Shown: positions 21,836-33,674 of the stretch, piece by piece
Position numbering within the stretch: position 1 is the stretch's first letter
Layout: each line of letters begins with the position of its first letter
From: Cryptomeria japonica
Lineage: Eukaryota; Streptophyta; Pinopsida; Cupressales; Cupressaceae
Assembly: GCF_030272615.1 (NCBI RefSeq)
Contig: NC_081409.1
Location: forward strand, 24,324,406 to 24,388,405
Direction: 5' to 3'
Length of the DNA stretch: 64,000 nucleotides
Translations under genes and position numbers: made by a program
Notes under the pieces: generated by a model
Database searches by the model: none
Told to the model about the DNA's origin: nothing
Seen by the model: only the letters and a program-made list of their open reading frames with translations

Positions 21836-23435
21836 CTCTTTGGAATATCCTAATTCAAAAATACAAAAAAATCAAAAATTTCAAAAATACAAAAAAAAAT
21901 AAAAATAAAAAATTCAAAAAATACAAAAAATTATAAAACATAAAAATTGTTACTTGGTGAAAACCTGGCAAACAGGCGCCTTGTGACACAAAAAACACTG
22001 AAAAATTGGAAAAAGTAAAGAGAAATAATTTTGTCCAATGGTGAAAACCACTTTGGTGGCGCCCTGGGCAAGTACCATGGTGAAAACTGGGTCACCAGTG
22101 CCATGTGTAGAGACATTGCTCCTCCCTCTTTCAGGATTCACTTTCATCCTTTCACTTTGCACATACTCATAGCCTATTCGTTCATAATAAACTTACCCAT
22201 TCCCATCATGGCTTGTTATTGATCTACCCAAGATTGGTTATCCATTCATAATAAACCTCCCTTTTCACTTCCCTTTCTATCAATAATAAATCAGATCCTC
22301 TTTGTGGCTAAGACAAATCCTACGTCTAGTGATGGGTGTGGAATGGAGAACATCACATGTTTCGAGGAGTATAGTTTTTTCCAGCTTCCTTCAGTCTATC
22401 CGCACACAATCCGCAACATTTGCATCACATATCCACAATAAAGTTCTATCTTCTTCGCAATAAAGTATCAGTTTCATGGATTCAGTTAGTTTCAGATGAG
22501 ACACAGCAGCAACAATGGGCTTCAACAAATCAAATCTTTCAACAGAATCGGACAACATTATGGTTCAGTGCTATCTATCCTTTTTGTGAAAGAAAACATT
22601 GTGACCACAATTGAATAAGACTTATACAAGTGACAAGAGACACTAAACTTGAGAACTACAGTGGATGTTGGTGTCGAGTCTTGGTTTTCTTTTGATTTTA
22701 TCTTTTGGTGACATGTCTTTTCGCTTTTTTAGGATGTCTCTGACTAGAGATTCTATCTCCAGGATGTCTTTGACTAGAAAGGCGAGGATGGGGTATTGTC
22801 ACCTATTTGTATTTGCTATCTATGGATTGTCTTTTAGTAATGCTATGACTTGTCCATGGATATGAGGACACTGAGAGTCTAGTGTGAACTGGGACATTCC
22901 TTGTTTGTGACTGTCTTATCTCCATTCAAATAGGTACAATGACTTTCTGGGTCGAACATATGCCTCGATTGTCATAACCTACTTGCCATAATAAAGCTCA
23001 ATGATGATAATGCACAAGAAGCTCTTTCACTTTCATATCTTCTGTCTTCCATCCCCTTCCTTGATTGACCTCCATCATCCTTCTTGAGTCCGCGTAGCCT
23101 GCTATCACATGACTGAGTATAATGACACACCAAAAACATTTGCATTTCATGTAGTTGCACCTGCATTACCACATATAAACATTTCATACATACATGTAGA
23201 TATCACAACTGCATCACATCCGGCACACAACACATGTTACCACAATTTACATTTGCATTATCATATCCATCCGCATTACATACATTCACATTTGCATTAG
23301 CATAACATATAAAAATATAAAAGACCAAAAATATTGTATTTCATTATGTACATATTTGCATCCATATCATAAGCATCACATAGAAACATACATCACATAG
23401 GTACACATGCATATAGCTGCCGCAAAGATGAATCA

Positions 23436-23492
<57 letters not shown>

Positions 23493-23530
23493 GTCATGAT
23501 ACAATGATGTCAAAATCATATGGCTACAAT
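21836..23530 (+). other. B 3' region, part downstream of integrase
   Basis: Non-coding on the + strand. Begins with an A-rich stretch (21850-21950), then two related blocks with CCTGG/GGTGAAAACC wording near 21955-22100. No domain is recognised on either strand until the PMD gene. It includes the (TA)n run at 23440. Confidence 0.5.
23440..23489. repeat. (TA)n microsatellite
   Basis: About 24 uninterrupted TA units. Confidence 0.97.
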
Positions 23531-23685
23531 CACCTGAAGGTGTCTACATCATCATACAAAAATGGTACAAAATTGATATAGAGGAACCCACTGATAACTC
23601 CTGCCAACACTGTTGGTAGTGCTAATCCTGTCCATGTCATGGTATCCCATGCCACATGTCCCACCCTCATCTCTACTCCTGGATC

Positions 23686-23996
23686 CTAGAACACTCGTCC
23701 AAGGGCATCCCTATATCCATTTCGATCGTACGGAATTAGCACCCCATCGATCGGTATCTGTAGAATCTTGTATACATCCTCTAGGGTGACTGTCATCTCC
23801 CCCATCGACAAATGAAAAGTGCAAGTCTCAGAGTGCCACCTCTCTGCCAGTGTAGTCAACAATCCCATGTTTTCCCAAAACTCAGACACATACATAATGT
23901 ATCTCAGACCCATAACCTCAATCGCAGCTCGGTCCCCGGCTATCACCTCTGAGTCGATGGGAATCTCTCCCATGACTCCAGCATAGGCAAATACTC
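23686..23996 (-). CDS. PMD (plant mobile domain) protein, exon 2, antisense inside gypsy B
   Basis: The minus strand encodes VMGEIPIDSEVIAGDRAAIE and, further on, LAERWHSETCTFHLSMGEM and TVTLEDVYKILQIPIDG, the hallmark of the plant mobile domain (aminotransferase-like, as in MAIN/MAIL1 and domesticated or captured copies in MULE and gypsy elements). Function in the host family is tied to silencing and genome stability; the role here is unknown. A splice acceptor CTGCAG lies at 23997, and its phase fits the donor of exon 1 at 24626. Weaker similarity runs on below 23686 to about 23535. It is opposite in direction to gag-pol, so it would need its own promoter. Confidence 0.8.
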
Positions 23997-24625
23997 CTGC
24001 AGTCACACAAATCAATCATCTTAGTCCTAGTGACACTCATTGTTCATCACAAAGTGTTGCTTCTATCCTAGTGGTACTCCCTGTTCATCACAAAGTGCTG
24101 CTCACATTTGTACTCACTGTTCATCACAAAGTGCTACTCATATTTTAGTACTCTCTGTTCATCACAAACTACTATATCTTGGTACTCACTGTTCATCACA
24201 AAGTGCCTTGATCTATCTTATCCTAGGGCCTATGCTTGAGTGAATCCTCTTGAGTAGTTTCCTAATTGGCAATGTATGTTCTATCACAGAATTGTCAATC
24301 CTAGCCCTATTTGCTATCCTAGTCTTCCCTAGAGGACCTTCTTGAGTGTATCCTCTCAGCAACTTATCCAATCGACAACGTATGTTCATCACAAAACTAC
24401 CGATTTGACCTAGAAGACACAAATTCACATTTTTGGACACAAACATGCTTTCATGACATAAACGCTCTTTTAGACCCCATAAACGCGTCTGGCGCCAATG
24501 CAGACGTGCCTACACATTTTTGACATTTTTTGGACCCTATTCTAAGTGCATTTATTACATTACCTAGCATACATTAATGACAACAATAAATGCATCAATG
24601 TATAAGGAGGTTTTGTGGTACTTAC
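23997..24625 (-). other. Predicted intron of the antisense PMD gene
   Basis: Donor GTAAGT (minus strand, at 24625) and acceptor GACTGCAG (at 23997). The exons on both sides are in matching phase (one base plus two bases). It contains a minisatellite of GTTCATCACAAAGTGCT-type units. Confidence 0.6.
24034..24210. repeat. Minisatellite, about five units
   Basis: GTTCATCACAAAGTG recurs at about 24042, 24083, 24119, 24157 and 24191, spaced 34-41 bp, with partly conserved spacers (ACTCACT/ACTCTCT). A lone further copy occurs near 24384. Confidence 0.8.
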
Positions 24626-24755
24626 TAGCTCTCCTGCCTCTACTGGCCTCTGAAATCAGCGAACGTGATCGAATCTGTGAGCCATTGCCATCGCTATTGA
24701 CTGCTGCTGCTCTATCTCGCTCTACACTCTGATCTCTTGGATGTGTGGATGACAA
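24626..24755 (-). CDS. PMD protein, putative exon 1
   Basis: Starts with Met at 24755 (MSSTHPRDQSVERDRAAAVN) and reads about 43 residues rich in Arg and Ser to a consensus 5' splice site GTAAGT. PMD proteins often have such a short disordered start. Linked to exon 2 only by splice-site quality and phase; no transcript evidence. Confidence 0.5.
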
Positions 24756-24759
24756 TGAG

Positions 24760-25014
24760 GATGTTTTCCCCTTGTGGTCTATCTTATAGACTGCCCTAGC
24801 CCTCGTTTCCCAAGTTAGTCTTCATTATCCCATGACTCTGTCACTTTATCCGGTCACTCCATTCTAGCCTCTCTTTCTTATCGAGAGATTGTCTGCAATC
24901 TTTTCAGACATTTTCATCCAATCTCTCGAGGGGGCATATCATTCCCATCTTGGGGCAACTTTGTATCAGTTCATATTATCTTCTTTGAAACAACGCGACA
25001 AGCCGCATTGTCTC
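24760..25014 (+). other. B 3' region before the polypurine tract
   Basis: No gene recognised. It would serve as the upstream region of the antisense PMD gene. A pair of related words GAGAGATTGTCTGCAATC / CAATCTCTCGAGG forms an imperfect inverted repeat near 24883-24930. Confidence 0.4.
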
Positions 25015-25028
25015 AAAGAGGGGCAAAA
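25015..25028 (+). other. B polypurine tract
   Basis: AAAGAGGGGCAAAA immediately before the right LTR, the expected plus-strand priming site. Confidence 0.85.
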
Positions 25029-25790
25029 TGTAGACACCTAAAATTGTCCAATCTAATTAAATAATTATTATTTATTTAATTATCTAAGCTTAATTCTTCT
25101 ATTAATTAAATAAATCTTTATTTATTTAATTAATTCATTTATCCTCTTCTAGCCTTATTTCTCATTTAAATAAATACATTTATTTATTTAAATTATCCTT
25201 TTCCTAAATTAAATAAATATCTTATTTATTTAATTGATCCCACTTCTTCTATTAATTAAATAAATCTTTATATATTTAATTAATTCATTAACCTTTTCTA
25301 CCCATGACACATGTCATTCATATCTTAATTCATACACTACCTACCCCTTTCATTATTTTATTATTTCTTTTACCTACCCTCTAATCATAGCCGACCTCCT
25401 TTTACACCTCTCAATCTTATCCCTCCATTTCATTTAGTGTCTTCTATATAAGGAGATACTTCCTTCATTATCAAACCCTAATGAATTTTATGCACTTGAC
25501 TATACTACGATCCTACTTGCAACCACATTCCATTCTTTATTGAGCTCTTGTGCACATAAAATCTGAGAGCAAATATATCAAACAAGATCAATGGAGATAG
25601 GAAGAATGGAGATCCAAACCCTATTGTACATGTGATGGTATAATCTTTGTGATTTCATTTGACTTGCATTGTCCTAGGTAATCTTCATATGTTATGGTGG
25701 ATCTTTGTTGTTGTTAGGCTAAGGTTTTGTGGTTGAATTCATTTAGCCTTTCAATATCGTTATTGTTGTTATCCATTTTCACCATATACA
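25029..25790 (+). repeat. B 3' LTR
   Basis: 762 bp, TGTAGACACC to ACCATATACA, followed by CCTGC (25791-25795), the target duplication. About 98 % like the left copy by eye. Confidence 0.93.
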
Positions 25791-26645
25791 CCTGCATACA
25801 TTGTTTATCAACAGTTCCTTATTTATAAACAATTTGCCAACTGCTGAATCTCCTTGATCACATTCCCCATGATCAATCATATCCATCAGATCTTCAAACT
25901 ATGACTAGGTTCAATGCATCTTTCGATCTGAAAATGTTTTACCCCGCATCAGAACTTGCATACATTTCTTGGAACTTGTGCTAGGGTATTGCAGTTCAAT
26001 CTGCGTTGTAGATCTTCCTGCCTATTTTCCTTTGCCATAGATTCTTTAACAAACTTCATGCACGACATGCGAATCATTTAATCAGTTTCAGCTCATCATC
26101 TTTCTTCATTAAATAATGCTTTTATTCATTCAATGCATTGTGTTACAACTCGGTTGTAACTCGGTAAATACAAAACTTCACTCAGTAGACATTTTGCCTT
26201 CATTAACCGATAGCAATAACCTTAAAGTTCACTGACTAGGTTCCTTAGGGTTTACTGACTAGGTTCTTTGCTCGGTAACATAGTATAGTATTAACCTTAC
26301 AATCAATAGCATATGTAGGATATCAAAACAATCTAAACATCATGATCTTATCATTGTTTAACTCGGTAATAGTTGCCCATTGAATAACTTATTCATCCCC
26401 TTATTCATCATATTCTTTATGTGTCTTTTACCGACATCTTTATACTCATCAAATCATACTTCTTAAGATATGGCAACATCATACTGAATTAGAAAATCAA
26501 TTTCTTGACATCAATGACAAAATAATAATATTAAGACAATAAACATCCTTAATCAGTTATATCCATAATCATCAACAACCTTCTCAATATCCTTATTGAA
26601 ATGCCAACAATCTCTTATTGTCTGTTATAATGCTAAATGCCAACA
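25791..26645 (-). repeat. A 3' LTR, second half
   Basis: Resumes the A LTR after B and ends ATGCCAACA at 26645, identical to the end of the right LTR at 32356. Confidence 0.88.
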
Positions 26646-27065
26646 ATCTCCCCGTTTGGCATTGATGGAAAAACCAATTGATTTGACCTAATTGATTCAG
26701 ATTGCAGTGTGATTCTGAAATGCTGAAATGCTCTCCTTGTCATCAGTCTTCTCCACCATACATTAGACTTCTCCTCTTTTCTTCAGTCTTTCTTTTCTTT
26801 AGTCTTTTCCAGTCTTCTCCAGTCTTCTCCCCATTTGACAACAATGGCAAAAAGTAAAGAACTAAAAAATAATTTCTTCCTATATGAAGTGATTTCCTAC
26901 TGTTATGTATCAACTTAGTCTTGGTCAGAGCATTATGTCTTCAATTCTTGTTCCTTGTATTGTTTCCTGCCCACCTTTAGAAAACATCCTAAAGTGTGTA
27001 AATCAACATCAACTCCTAAAAGATATTTTGTAGATTCATCGAATTGATGCTTTCACCGAACTTGA
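26646..27065 (-). other. A 3' untranslated region and polypurine tract
   Basis: On the minus strand the LTR is preceded by CAAACGGGGAGAT, the polypurine tract (26646-26660). The rest is non-coding, with a pyrimidine-rich (purine on the element strand) stretch at 26745-26840 that includes a second CAAATGGGGAGAAG tract. Confidence 0.7.
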
Positions 27066-28616
27066 TCAGTGAATAGAAGATAGGGGTAGGACCCCTAACT
27101 TGCTTTTGAGATACTCAAAAGTGTCCCTTGGCAGTGGCTTGGTGAAGATATATGCTATTTGTTCCTTTGTGCTAACATACTCCAGCACCACTTTCTTCTC
27201 TTGAGCTTCTTCTCTAAGATAATGATATTTGATAGAGATGTGCTTTGTCTTAGAGTGCATAACAAGATTCTTTGAAATGTTAATGGCACTAGTATTGTCA
27301 TAGAATATAGTTACTGGCTCGGTAACTTTCTCATTTATACCTTCCAACAGTTGTTTGATCCATGCTATGTTGGTACAATTCAATGCTGCAGCAACGTATT
27401 CAGCTTCTGTTGTTGACTGTGAAACACATTCTTATTTCTTGCTAAGCCAACTCACTAGTCTTTCTCCTAAAAAGAAAGCTCCCCCACTTGTGCTTTTCCT
27501 ATCATCAATGTTGCCTGCCCAATCAGCATCAGTATAAACTTTTAAATCAAAATCATTTCCTTTCTGATATACTAAGCCATAATCTTTAGTTCCTTTCAAG
27601 TATCTGAAAATTCTCTTGATTGCTGTCATGTGTGTTTCCTTAGGATCTGCAGAGAATCTTGCAACTATACCTACTGCATGTGCTATGTCTGGCCTGTTGT
27701 GAACAACATATTGTAGCTTTCCAATCATGGATCGGTAAAGTGTCTCATCAACAAATGTAGATTCATCATTCTTTGATAGTTTACATTTGGTAGTCATAGG
27801 AGTACTTACTGGTTTTGAATCCTCCATTCAAAATTTCTTCAAGATTTCCTTTATGTACTTGGATTGAGTAATGAAAATCTCATCTTTCATTTGTAGTATT
27901 TGTATACCTATAAAATACTTTATCTCACCGATTAATGACATCTCAAATTCTTTGCTCATTTCATTTCCAAAGTTCTTACATAAAGAGTCATTTCCACAAA
28001 ATATAATATCATCAATAAATATGGCTGAGATCAGTATTCCATTTTCATCATTCTTCATGTACATATTGTTGTTTTCACTTGTCCTTATAAAACCAATCTT
28101 AATCAAATAAGAGTGCAATCTTTCATACCATGCTCTAGGTGCTTGTTTCAAACCATATAAAGCTTTGTTCAATTTACATACCTGATCTTTATTCTTGTCT
28201 TCAACAAATCCTTTAGGCTATTCAATAAAAACTTCTTCTTCTAATATACCATTCAGAAATGCAGATTTGACATCCATTTGATATACCTTGAAATTCTTGT
28301 AAGCAACATATGCCAACAATGTTCTTACTCCTTCTAGTCTTGCCACAGGTGCAAAAGTTTCACCATAATCAATTCCTTCTTCTTGGGCATTACCTTTGCA
28401 AACTAGTCTTGCTTTATTTTGAATGACCTCACCTTTTTCATTCAGCTTGTTTTTGAAAATCCACTTTGTACCAATTACATTTTTGTCCTTCGGTCTTGGG
28501 ATTAGTGTCCATGTGTCATTCTTCTTGACTTGATCAATCTCTTCTATCATAGCATTTATCCAATCTTCACTGTTAAATGTCTCTTTCACTATTCTCGATT
28601 CAAATTCAGATATCAA
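27066..28616 (-). pseudogene. A pol: reverse transcriptase and RNase H
   Basis: RT motifs: [51 protein letters not shown] and FIDDIIF (the catalytic DD box), then SKPVSTPM, VYTDADWAGNIDDRKSTSGG and IFYDNTSAINISKN with HIKYHYLRE-like wording (RNase H). Standard copia order on the minus strand. Several breaks. Confidence 0.92.
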
Positions 28617-28625
28617 ACATGTGTT

Positions 28626-29690
28626 CTATCTCAATTTGTTCCTTGTCATCACTGGATCATCCTTATCTCCTATAATCTGACTTGGTGCATGATGTTTTCT
28701 GACATACTTGGCTAATATAGGCTCGGTAGGCTCTGTATGATCTTCTTCATCACTCGGTAACTGAATATTCTCTTCATTTTCTTCAACAGTTCTCTCGGTA
28801 AGACTTGTTGGTTGAACATAGACAAATTCATCATAGTCTTCTGGTTCCTTGGAATTTCCTTCATCATTTCTTTCTGCAAATTCATCAATTTTCACATTTG
28901 CACTTTCTACTATTTTGTTAGATGATTTGATTAGACATTTAAATGCTTTACTTCTAGAAGAATAACCAAGAAATGTTCCCTCTTCACTTGTCTGATCAAA
29001 CTTTCCATTTCTATCATCTTTGTGTACATAGCATCTACTTCCAAAGATTTTGAAGTAACTTACATTAGGTTTCTTGTCATACCAGATTTCATATGGTGTC
29101 TTCAAAGTTCCTTTCTTCAGTTGTACTCAGTTCAGGGTGTAAACTGTTGTGCTTATTGCTTCTCTCCAAAATGTTTGTGGCACTTTCTTTTCAATCATTA
29201 GGGTTTTGGCACAATCCACAATAGATCTGTTTCTTCTCTCAGCTATCCCATTTTGCTGTGGAGTTCTTGGTGCAGAGACTTGTCTTTTTATACCATGATC
29301 ATTGCAAAATAAGTTGAACTCATCAGATGTGAACTCTCCTCCACTATATGATCTAAGACATTTCAGTTGTCTTCCTATTTCATTTTCAACTCTTGCCTTG
29401 TACCATTTAAACATTTGAAGAGCTTCTGATTTTTCTTTTAAAAATATAACTGACATCATCCTTGAATAATCATCCACAAATAATATGAAATATTTATCAC
29501 CATAATAACTTTGAACTTTCATAGGACCACAAAGATCAGTGTGCACAAGATCTAAAATTCCCTTAGAAGTGTAGGACTTACTTGTAAAGCTTGATCTTGT
29601 CATCTTACCCATCTGGCATCCTCGACACATAGCATTCTTAGGTTTTTCGAGACTCGATAGACCTCTTACTCGGTGCTTCTTGCTTATTTT
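28626..29690 (-). pseudogene. A pol: integrase
   Basis: CRGCQMGK (end of the HHCC finger), VHTDLCGPM, FVDDYSRMM, the SYSGGEFTS zone, APRTPQQNGIAERRNR (core) and then FGSRCYVHKDDRNGKFD with FLGYSSRSKAFKCL (C-terminal copia integrase), followed by an acidic linker. Integrates element cDNA. Confidence 0.9.
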
Positions 29691-29735
29691 GATCAGATTA
29701 TCAAAATTTACATGACAAAACCTTTTATGCCATAA

Positions 29736-30188
29736 CTAGGTATCATCTATCTTTGCATATAGACACTTATTCTGAGTTGAGTCAAGGTGAAATGTAGTAC
29801 CTTTTGTTTGTGTCCCAGTAGCAGCTAACTTTCCATGCTTGTCATGAACTTTGACAATTCCATTCTGAAATTCTATTCTGTAACCTGTATTGTTTAGTTG
29901 TGCTACACTCAACAAATTGTATTTCAAACCTTCAACCCAATAAACATCATTACATTTAGCATTGTCAAGAAGTGTTATCGATCCTTTACCTTTTACCAAA
30001 CATGGTGCATCATTACCAAATCTTACATAACCTCCATCATAATCTTCTAACATAACAAACTTGTGTTTATCACCTGTCATGTGATATGAGCATCCATTGT
30101 CTATGATCCAAGAATCATTAGTATTTATGTGAGATATTAGGGTTTTTTCTTCATACCTTTCTTCATCTGATCCATATTTGATAGCCAC
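29736..30188 (-). pseudogene. A pol: protease region
   Basis: SWIIDNGCSYHMTGDK marks the copia aspartic protease loop, followed by VKGKGSITLLDN and LKYNLLSVAQLNNTGY. It matures the polyprotein. Located between gag and integrase as in all copia elements. Confidence 0.85.
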
Positions 30189-30323
30189 ATAAAGTACTTC
30201 TTCTGTATTAGTTTCATTTGATTTATCATCATTGGATTCATCATCAGCTATTAAGCATGTCTTTCTATCTCTTCTTCTGAAGTCTCGGTATCCTCTGTAA
30301 TGATTATCTTTCTGTCTGTCATC

Positions 30324-31190
30324 TCAGTAATCTCTCTTTTCAGTAGAATCTTTGTCAGGATAGTTAGAAGCCATATGTCCTATCTTATCACAATTGAAAC
30401 ATTTCAAAGGTAGTTTTCCTTTATACTTACCTTTGCCTCTCAGTAATCTTCTAGCTAATAGTGCTTCAATCTCTTCTTGCTTTCTGGTTTCCTCATACAG
30501 TTTGTGTACTTCCTCCATGTTCTTACGAAATCTTTCACTTGCTCCACTATGATCTCCTTCACAGTACTTATACTTTCTTTCATTGTAATCATTAGATTCA
30601 TCAAGATGAAAAGAACTAAATGTAGATTCAACTTTATTTACCGAAGACCCACTGTTATCAAAATTACTTAACTCAAATGCATGTAGCTTACCAATAGTAT
30701 CATCTAAAGAAACTGACATATTGGGTACAAACCTCAATTCATTGATTGTAGAGACTCGGATTGCATAAGCTAGTAGAAGGGTTCTTAACAACTTACTTGT
30801 TATATCCTTTTCTTCAATAGTTCCACCTGCTCCTTTGATTTGATTGACAATATCCTTTAGTCTTGTATTGTACTGGGTTATGTTCTCACCTTCATTCATC
30901 CTCATAGATTCAAGTTGTCCTCTTAGACTATCCACTTTTTCTCTTTGAACATGTTCATCACCTCTATACATAGATATGAGCTTGTTTCACATTGCCTTTG
31001 CATCATTGCAGTCTTCTAGATCATTAAACTCTGAATCGGTCAATGCAGATGTTATTTCAATCATTGCTTGAATATGTTCTTGCTTTTCCTTTATCTCTTC
31101 CATTGTCAATGGATAGGTGCTCGGTGTAATGAAATCATTCTCCAGATAATATACAACATATTCTCCAACTCCTGATAGGTGCAGCTTCAT
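30324..31190 (-). pseudogene. A gag (UBN2 type) with CCHC-like knuckle
   Basis: LRGQLESMRMNEGENITQYN and KDITSKLLRTLLLAYAI are typical of copia gag (UBN2/Retrotran_gag_2). The knuckle zone is CFNCDKIGHMASN, preceded by basic GKGKYKGKLP. The N-terminal part is at 30987-31190. Forms the particle. Confidence 0.85.
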
Positions 31191-31300
31191 CCTTTTCTAC
31201 CATGTAGAGAAACTTGACTTGTTCAGCTTCGATGCATCCCTCTTATACATCTTTGGATCTTTGCCTCAAGTACCTTTAAAATTTTCTTCCAGAGTCCAAA

Positions 31301-31312
31301 GCTCTGATACCA
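31301..31312 (-). other. A primer-binding site
   Basis: The minus strand reads TGGTATCAGAGC next to the 5' LTR edge, the initiator-Met tRNA primer site. Confidence 0.9.
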
Positions 31313-31314
31313 AT

Positions 31315-32356
31315 TGATAGTTCTGATACTTAATGTAAGTACAGATCCAATAGCCAACACGATGAGAGGGGGGGCTGAATCATACAAACTTAATCTTCCA
31401 TAAAAACAACAGATTCAACCTCGATAACATAGACTTCAGTAATATAACCAAAACTGCTAAACATGCAAACTCAAAAGCATATAAACATCATAACACTCAT
31501 AACACCAGATTTAATGTGGAAACCCAAATAGGGAAAAACCACTGTGGGATTTCAAACCCACTAAGAAATATACTCTTCTAGAGTATGCTCGGTTAAAAGC
31601 AAATCCTGTTAAAAATTACAAACACATTGCTAGATGTGACTCGGTAAGGGATTTTCCTCAGATCTGTTAGGATCTTCACCTTGTTAGAAGTGACCTTGTT
31701 AAAGGTTCAATCTGCGCTGTAGATCTTCCTGCTGATTTTCCTTTGCCATAGATTCTTTAACAAACTTCATGCACGACATACCAATCATTTAATCAGTTCC
31801 AGCTCATCAACTTTCTTCATTAAATAATGCTTTTATTCATTCAATGCATTCTGTTACAGCTTGGTTGCAACTCAGTAAATACTAAACTTCACTCGGTAGA
31901 CATTTTGCCTTCATTAACCGATAGCGATAACCTTAAATTTTACCGACTAGGTTCCTTACGGTTTACCAACAAGGTTCTTTGCTCGGTAACATAGTACAGT
32001 ATTAACCTTAGAATCAACAACATATGTAGGATAACAAAACAATCTAAACATCATGATCTCATCATTGTCTAACTCGGTAATAGTTGCCCATTGAATAACT
32101 TATTCATCCCCTTATTCATCATATTCTTTCTGTGTCTTTTACCAACATCTTTATACTCATCAGATCATACTTCTTAAGATATGGCAACATCATAATGAAT
32201 TAGAAAATCAATTTCTTGACATCAATGACAAAATAATAATATTAAGACAGTAAACATCCTTAATCAATTATATCTATAATCATCAACAACCTTCTCAATA
32301 TCCTTATTGAAATGCTAACAATCTCTTATTGTCTGTTATAGTGCCAAATGCCAACA
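31315..32356 (-). repeat. A 5' LTR
   Basis: 1042 bp from TGATAGTTCTGA to TGCCAACA. It matches the two halves of the left LTR but is shorter overall. Confidence 0.9.
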
Positions 32357-32361
32357 GTAAC

Positions 32362-33674
32362 TGATATGTCTGTCTCTATGTTATATGAGAAATGTTGTAT
32401 GAAAGCTTCTGCTAGATCACCACATGACTTAATTCCAGGTGGAAGTTGGGAGAACCATTCCATAGCTTGTTCACCTAAGCTTTGTGGAAACAATCTCATC
32501 AAGTATTTTCTTCTACTCCTACCTCAATGCAAGATGTGAAAAATTGTCTTAGATGTGCCTTAAGGTCTCCTTTTCCTCTGTACTTATCAAACTTTGGTGT
32601 TAGGAAGTGTGTAGGAAAAGGAGACATTGGAATGATTTTGTAAAATGGATAGGGACATATATCTCTCATTGTGTAAGCTGGTTTTGGTGTATTAATGTCG
32701 TCAATTTTCTTTTCTAAGTCCTTTATTTGTTGTTCAAAATTGTTCTTAGGTGGAGATCGACTTCTTGGACCATATCCCATGCCTGAGCCACCAGGTGGAG
32801 GAGGAAGATGCTGCATATATGGATGATATTGATCATACACATGTTCATATGGAGGAGGTCTATAATGATGTTGCGTATAGGGACCACTTGGTATAGAGTC
32901 TTGATGAGGAATGAAATATATGTTTCGTCCATGTATACCATACTCTATAAGCATGTCATGAGTTTGTTCTAGTGTGTTGCCCCCAAATTTGACATGGGGT
33001 TTCCTTGTGTCCAAATTTTGAGCATGTTTTTGGATATCCAATTGCTTTTGTGGTTGGTCCCTAGCATTGGTATGTGATTGAGTGTATTTTTCTACATAAG
33101 ACTTCCATAAAGGTTTGCGTAGATGGATTTGTTCATGAGATGCTCTTCCATGAGTATCATAAGCTTGACCATGTGTATTTGGGACCTTAGGTTTTTGAAA
33201 CAAAGATGATGGTGACTCAGGCATGAAACATGGTCCTCTAGTACCTCCACTATTAGGCCTCCTTTGATCCATGTTGAGTTGAGTTTCTTGCATAGGTCAA
33301 TTTTCCACTATTTGAGACATGTTAAAATCATGAGGTATCTTAGCTCCACTTTGTGCCATCACTTGTAAGAAATATTGTCTATCTCTCCTCATGATCTCTT
33401 CAACCAATCTATTAAAATGGGGATCCATGATGGAGTCTTCCACTTCTACTAAATGTACAGACAATTTGTCCATATTGTCATTGTGTGTATCATTGTCATT
33501 TGTGTTATCCATGTTCTCAACATTTTGAATGTTTCTATAGATGTCCATGCCAAGTAATGAGGTATGATCAGAATTGAAAAAGATATCATTATCATACTCA
33601 TAGCCACTCATGTTTGCAGACTCTTGAGCCTCTTTAGCTTCTCTCCTAGATTTTGGGGAATGGGTTTCAACCAT
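32362..33674 (-). pseudogene. C gag N-terminal half
   Basis: The minus strand starts at 33674 (MVETHSPKSRREAKEAQESA), followed at 33293-32499 by the Pro/His-rich linker and the start of the Retrotrans_gag core (KFDKYRGKGDLKAHLRQFF). Residue for residue close to B 14314-15420. Continues on the other side of A at 9347. Confidence 0.87.

Larger units (their letters stand above)
10036..25790 (+). mobile_element. Element B: near full-length Ty3/gypsy retrotransposon, Tat type
   Basis: Two LTRs (764 bp without the solo-LTR insertion, and 762 bp), flanked by CCCGC and CCTGC (one mismatch). Inside are primer site, 2.2-kb leader, gag, protease, spacer with a G-patch-like motif, RT, RNase H, a second RNase H, integrase, a 3.2-kb 3' region with an antisense PMD gene, and a polypurine tract. 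The LTRs differ by roughly 15-20 positions by eye (about 2 %), so it is one of the younger insertions. The polyprotein has about ten breaks. Confidence 0.95.
9353..32356 (-). mobile_element. Element A: Ty1/copia retrotransposon, itself split by element B
   Basis: Minus-strand copia element with both LTRs, tRNA primer site, gag, protease, integrase, RT, RNase H and polypurine tract, bounded by the 5-bp duplication GTAAC. Its left (3') LTR is interrupted by the 15.8-kb gypsy B. Excluding B the element is about 7.2 kb. The LTRs are of unequal length (about 1.5 against 1.04 kb) and differ by several percent by eye. All domains are present, with roughly ten breaks in the polyprotein. Confidence 0.93.

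Noticed and set aside
24034-24210. CRISPR array
   Set aside because: Units are degenerate and spacers are similar to each other; plant nuclear context; it is a minisatellite.
24213-24446. Minus-strand frame of 77 residues as a further PMD exon
   Set aside because: It lies inside the predicted intron, has no PMD similarity and overlaps the minisatellite zone edge.
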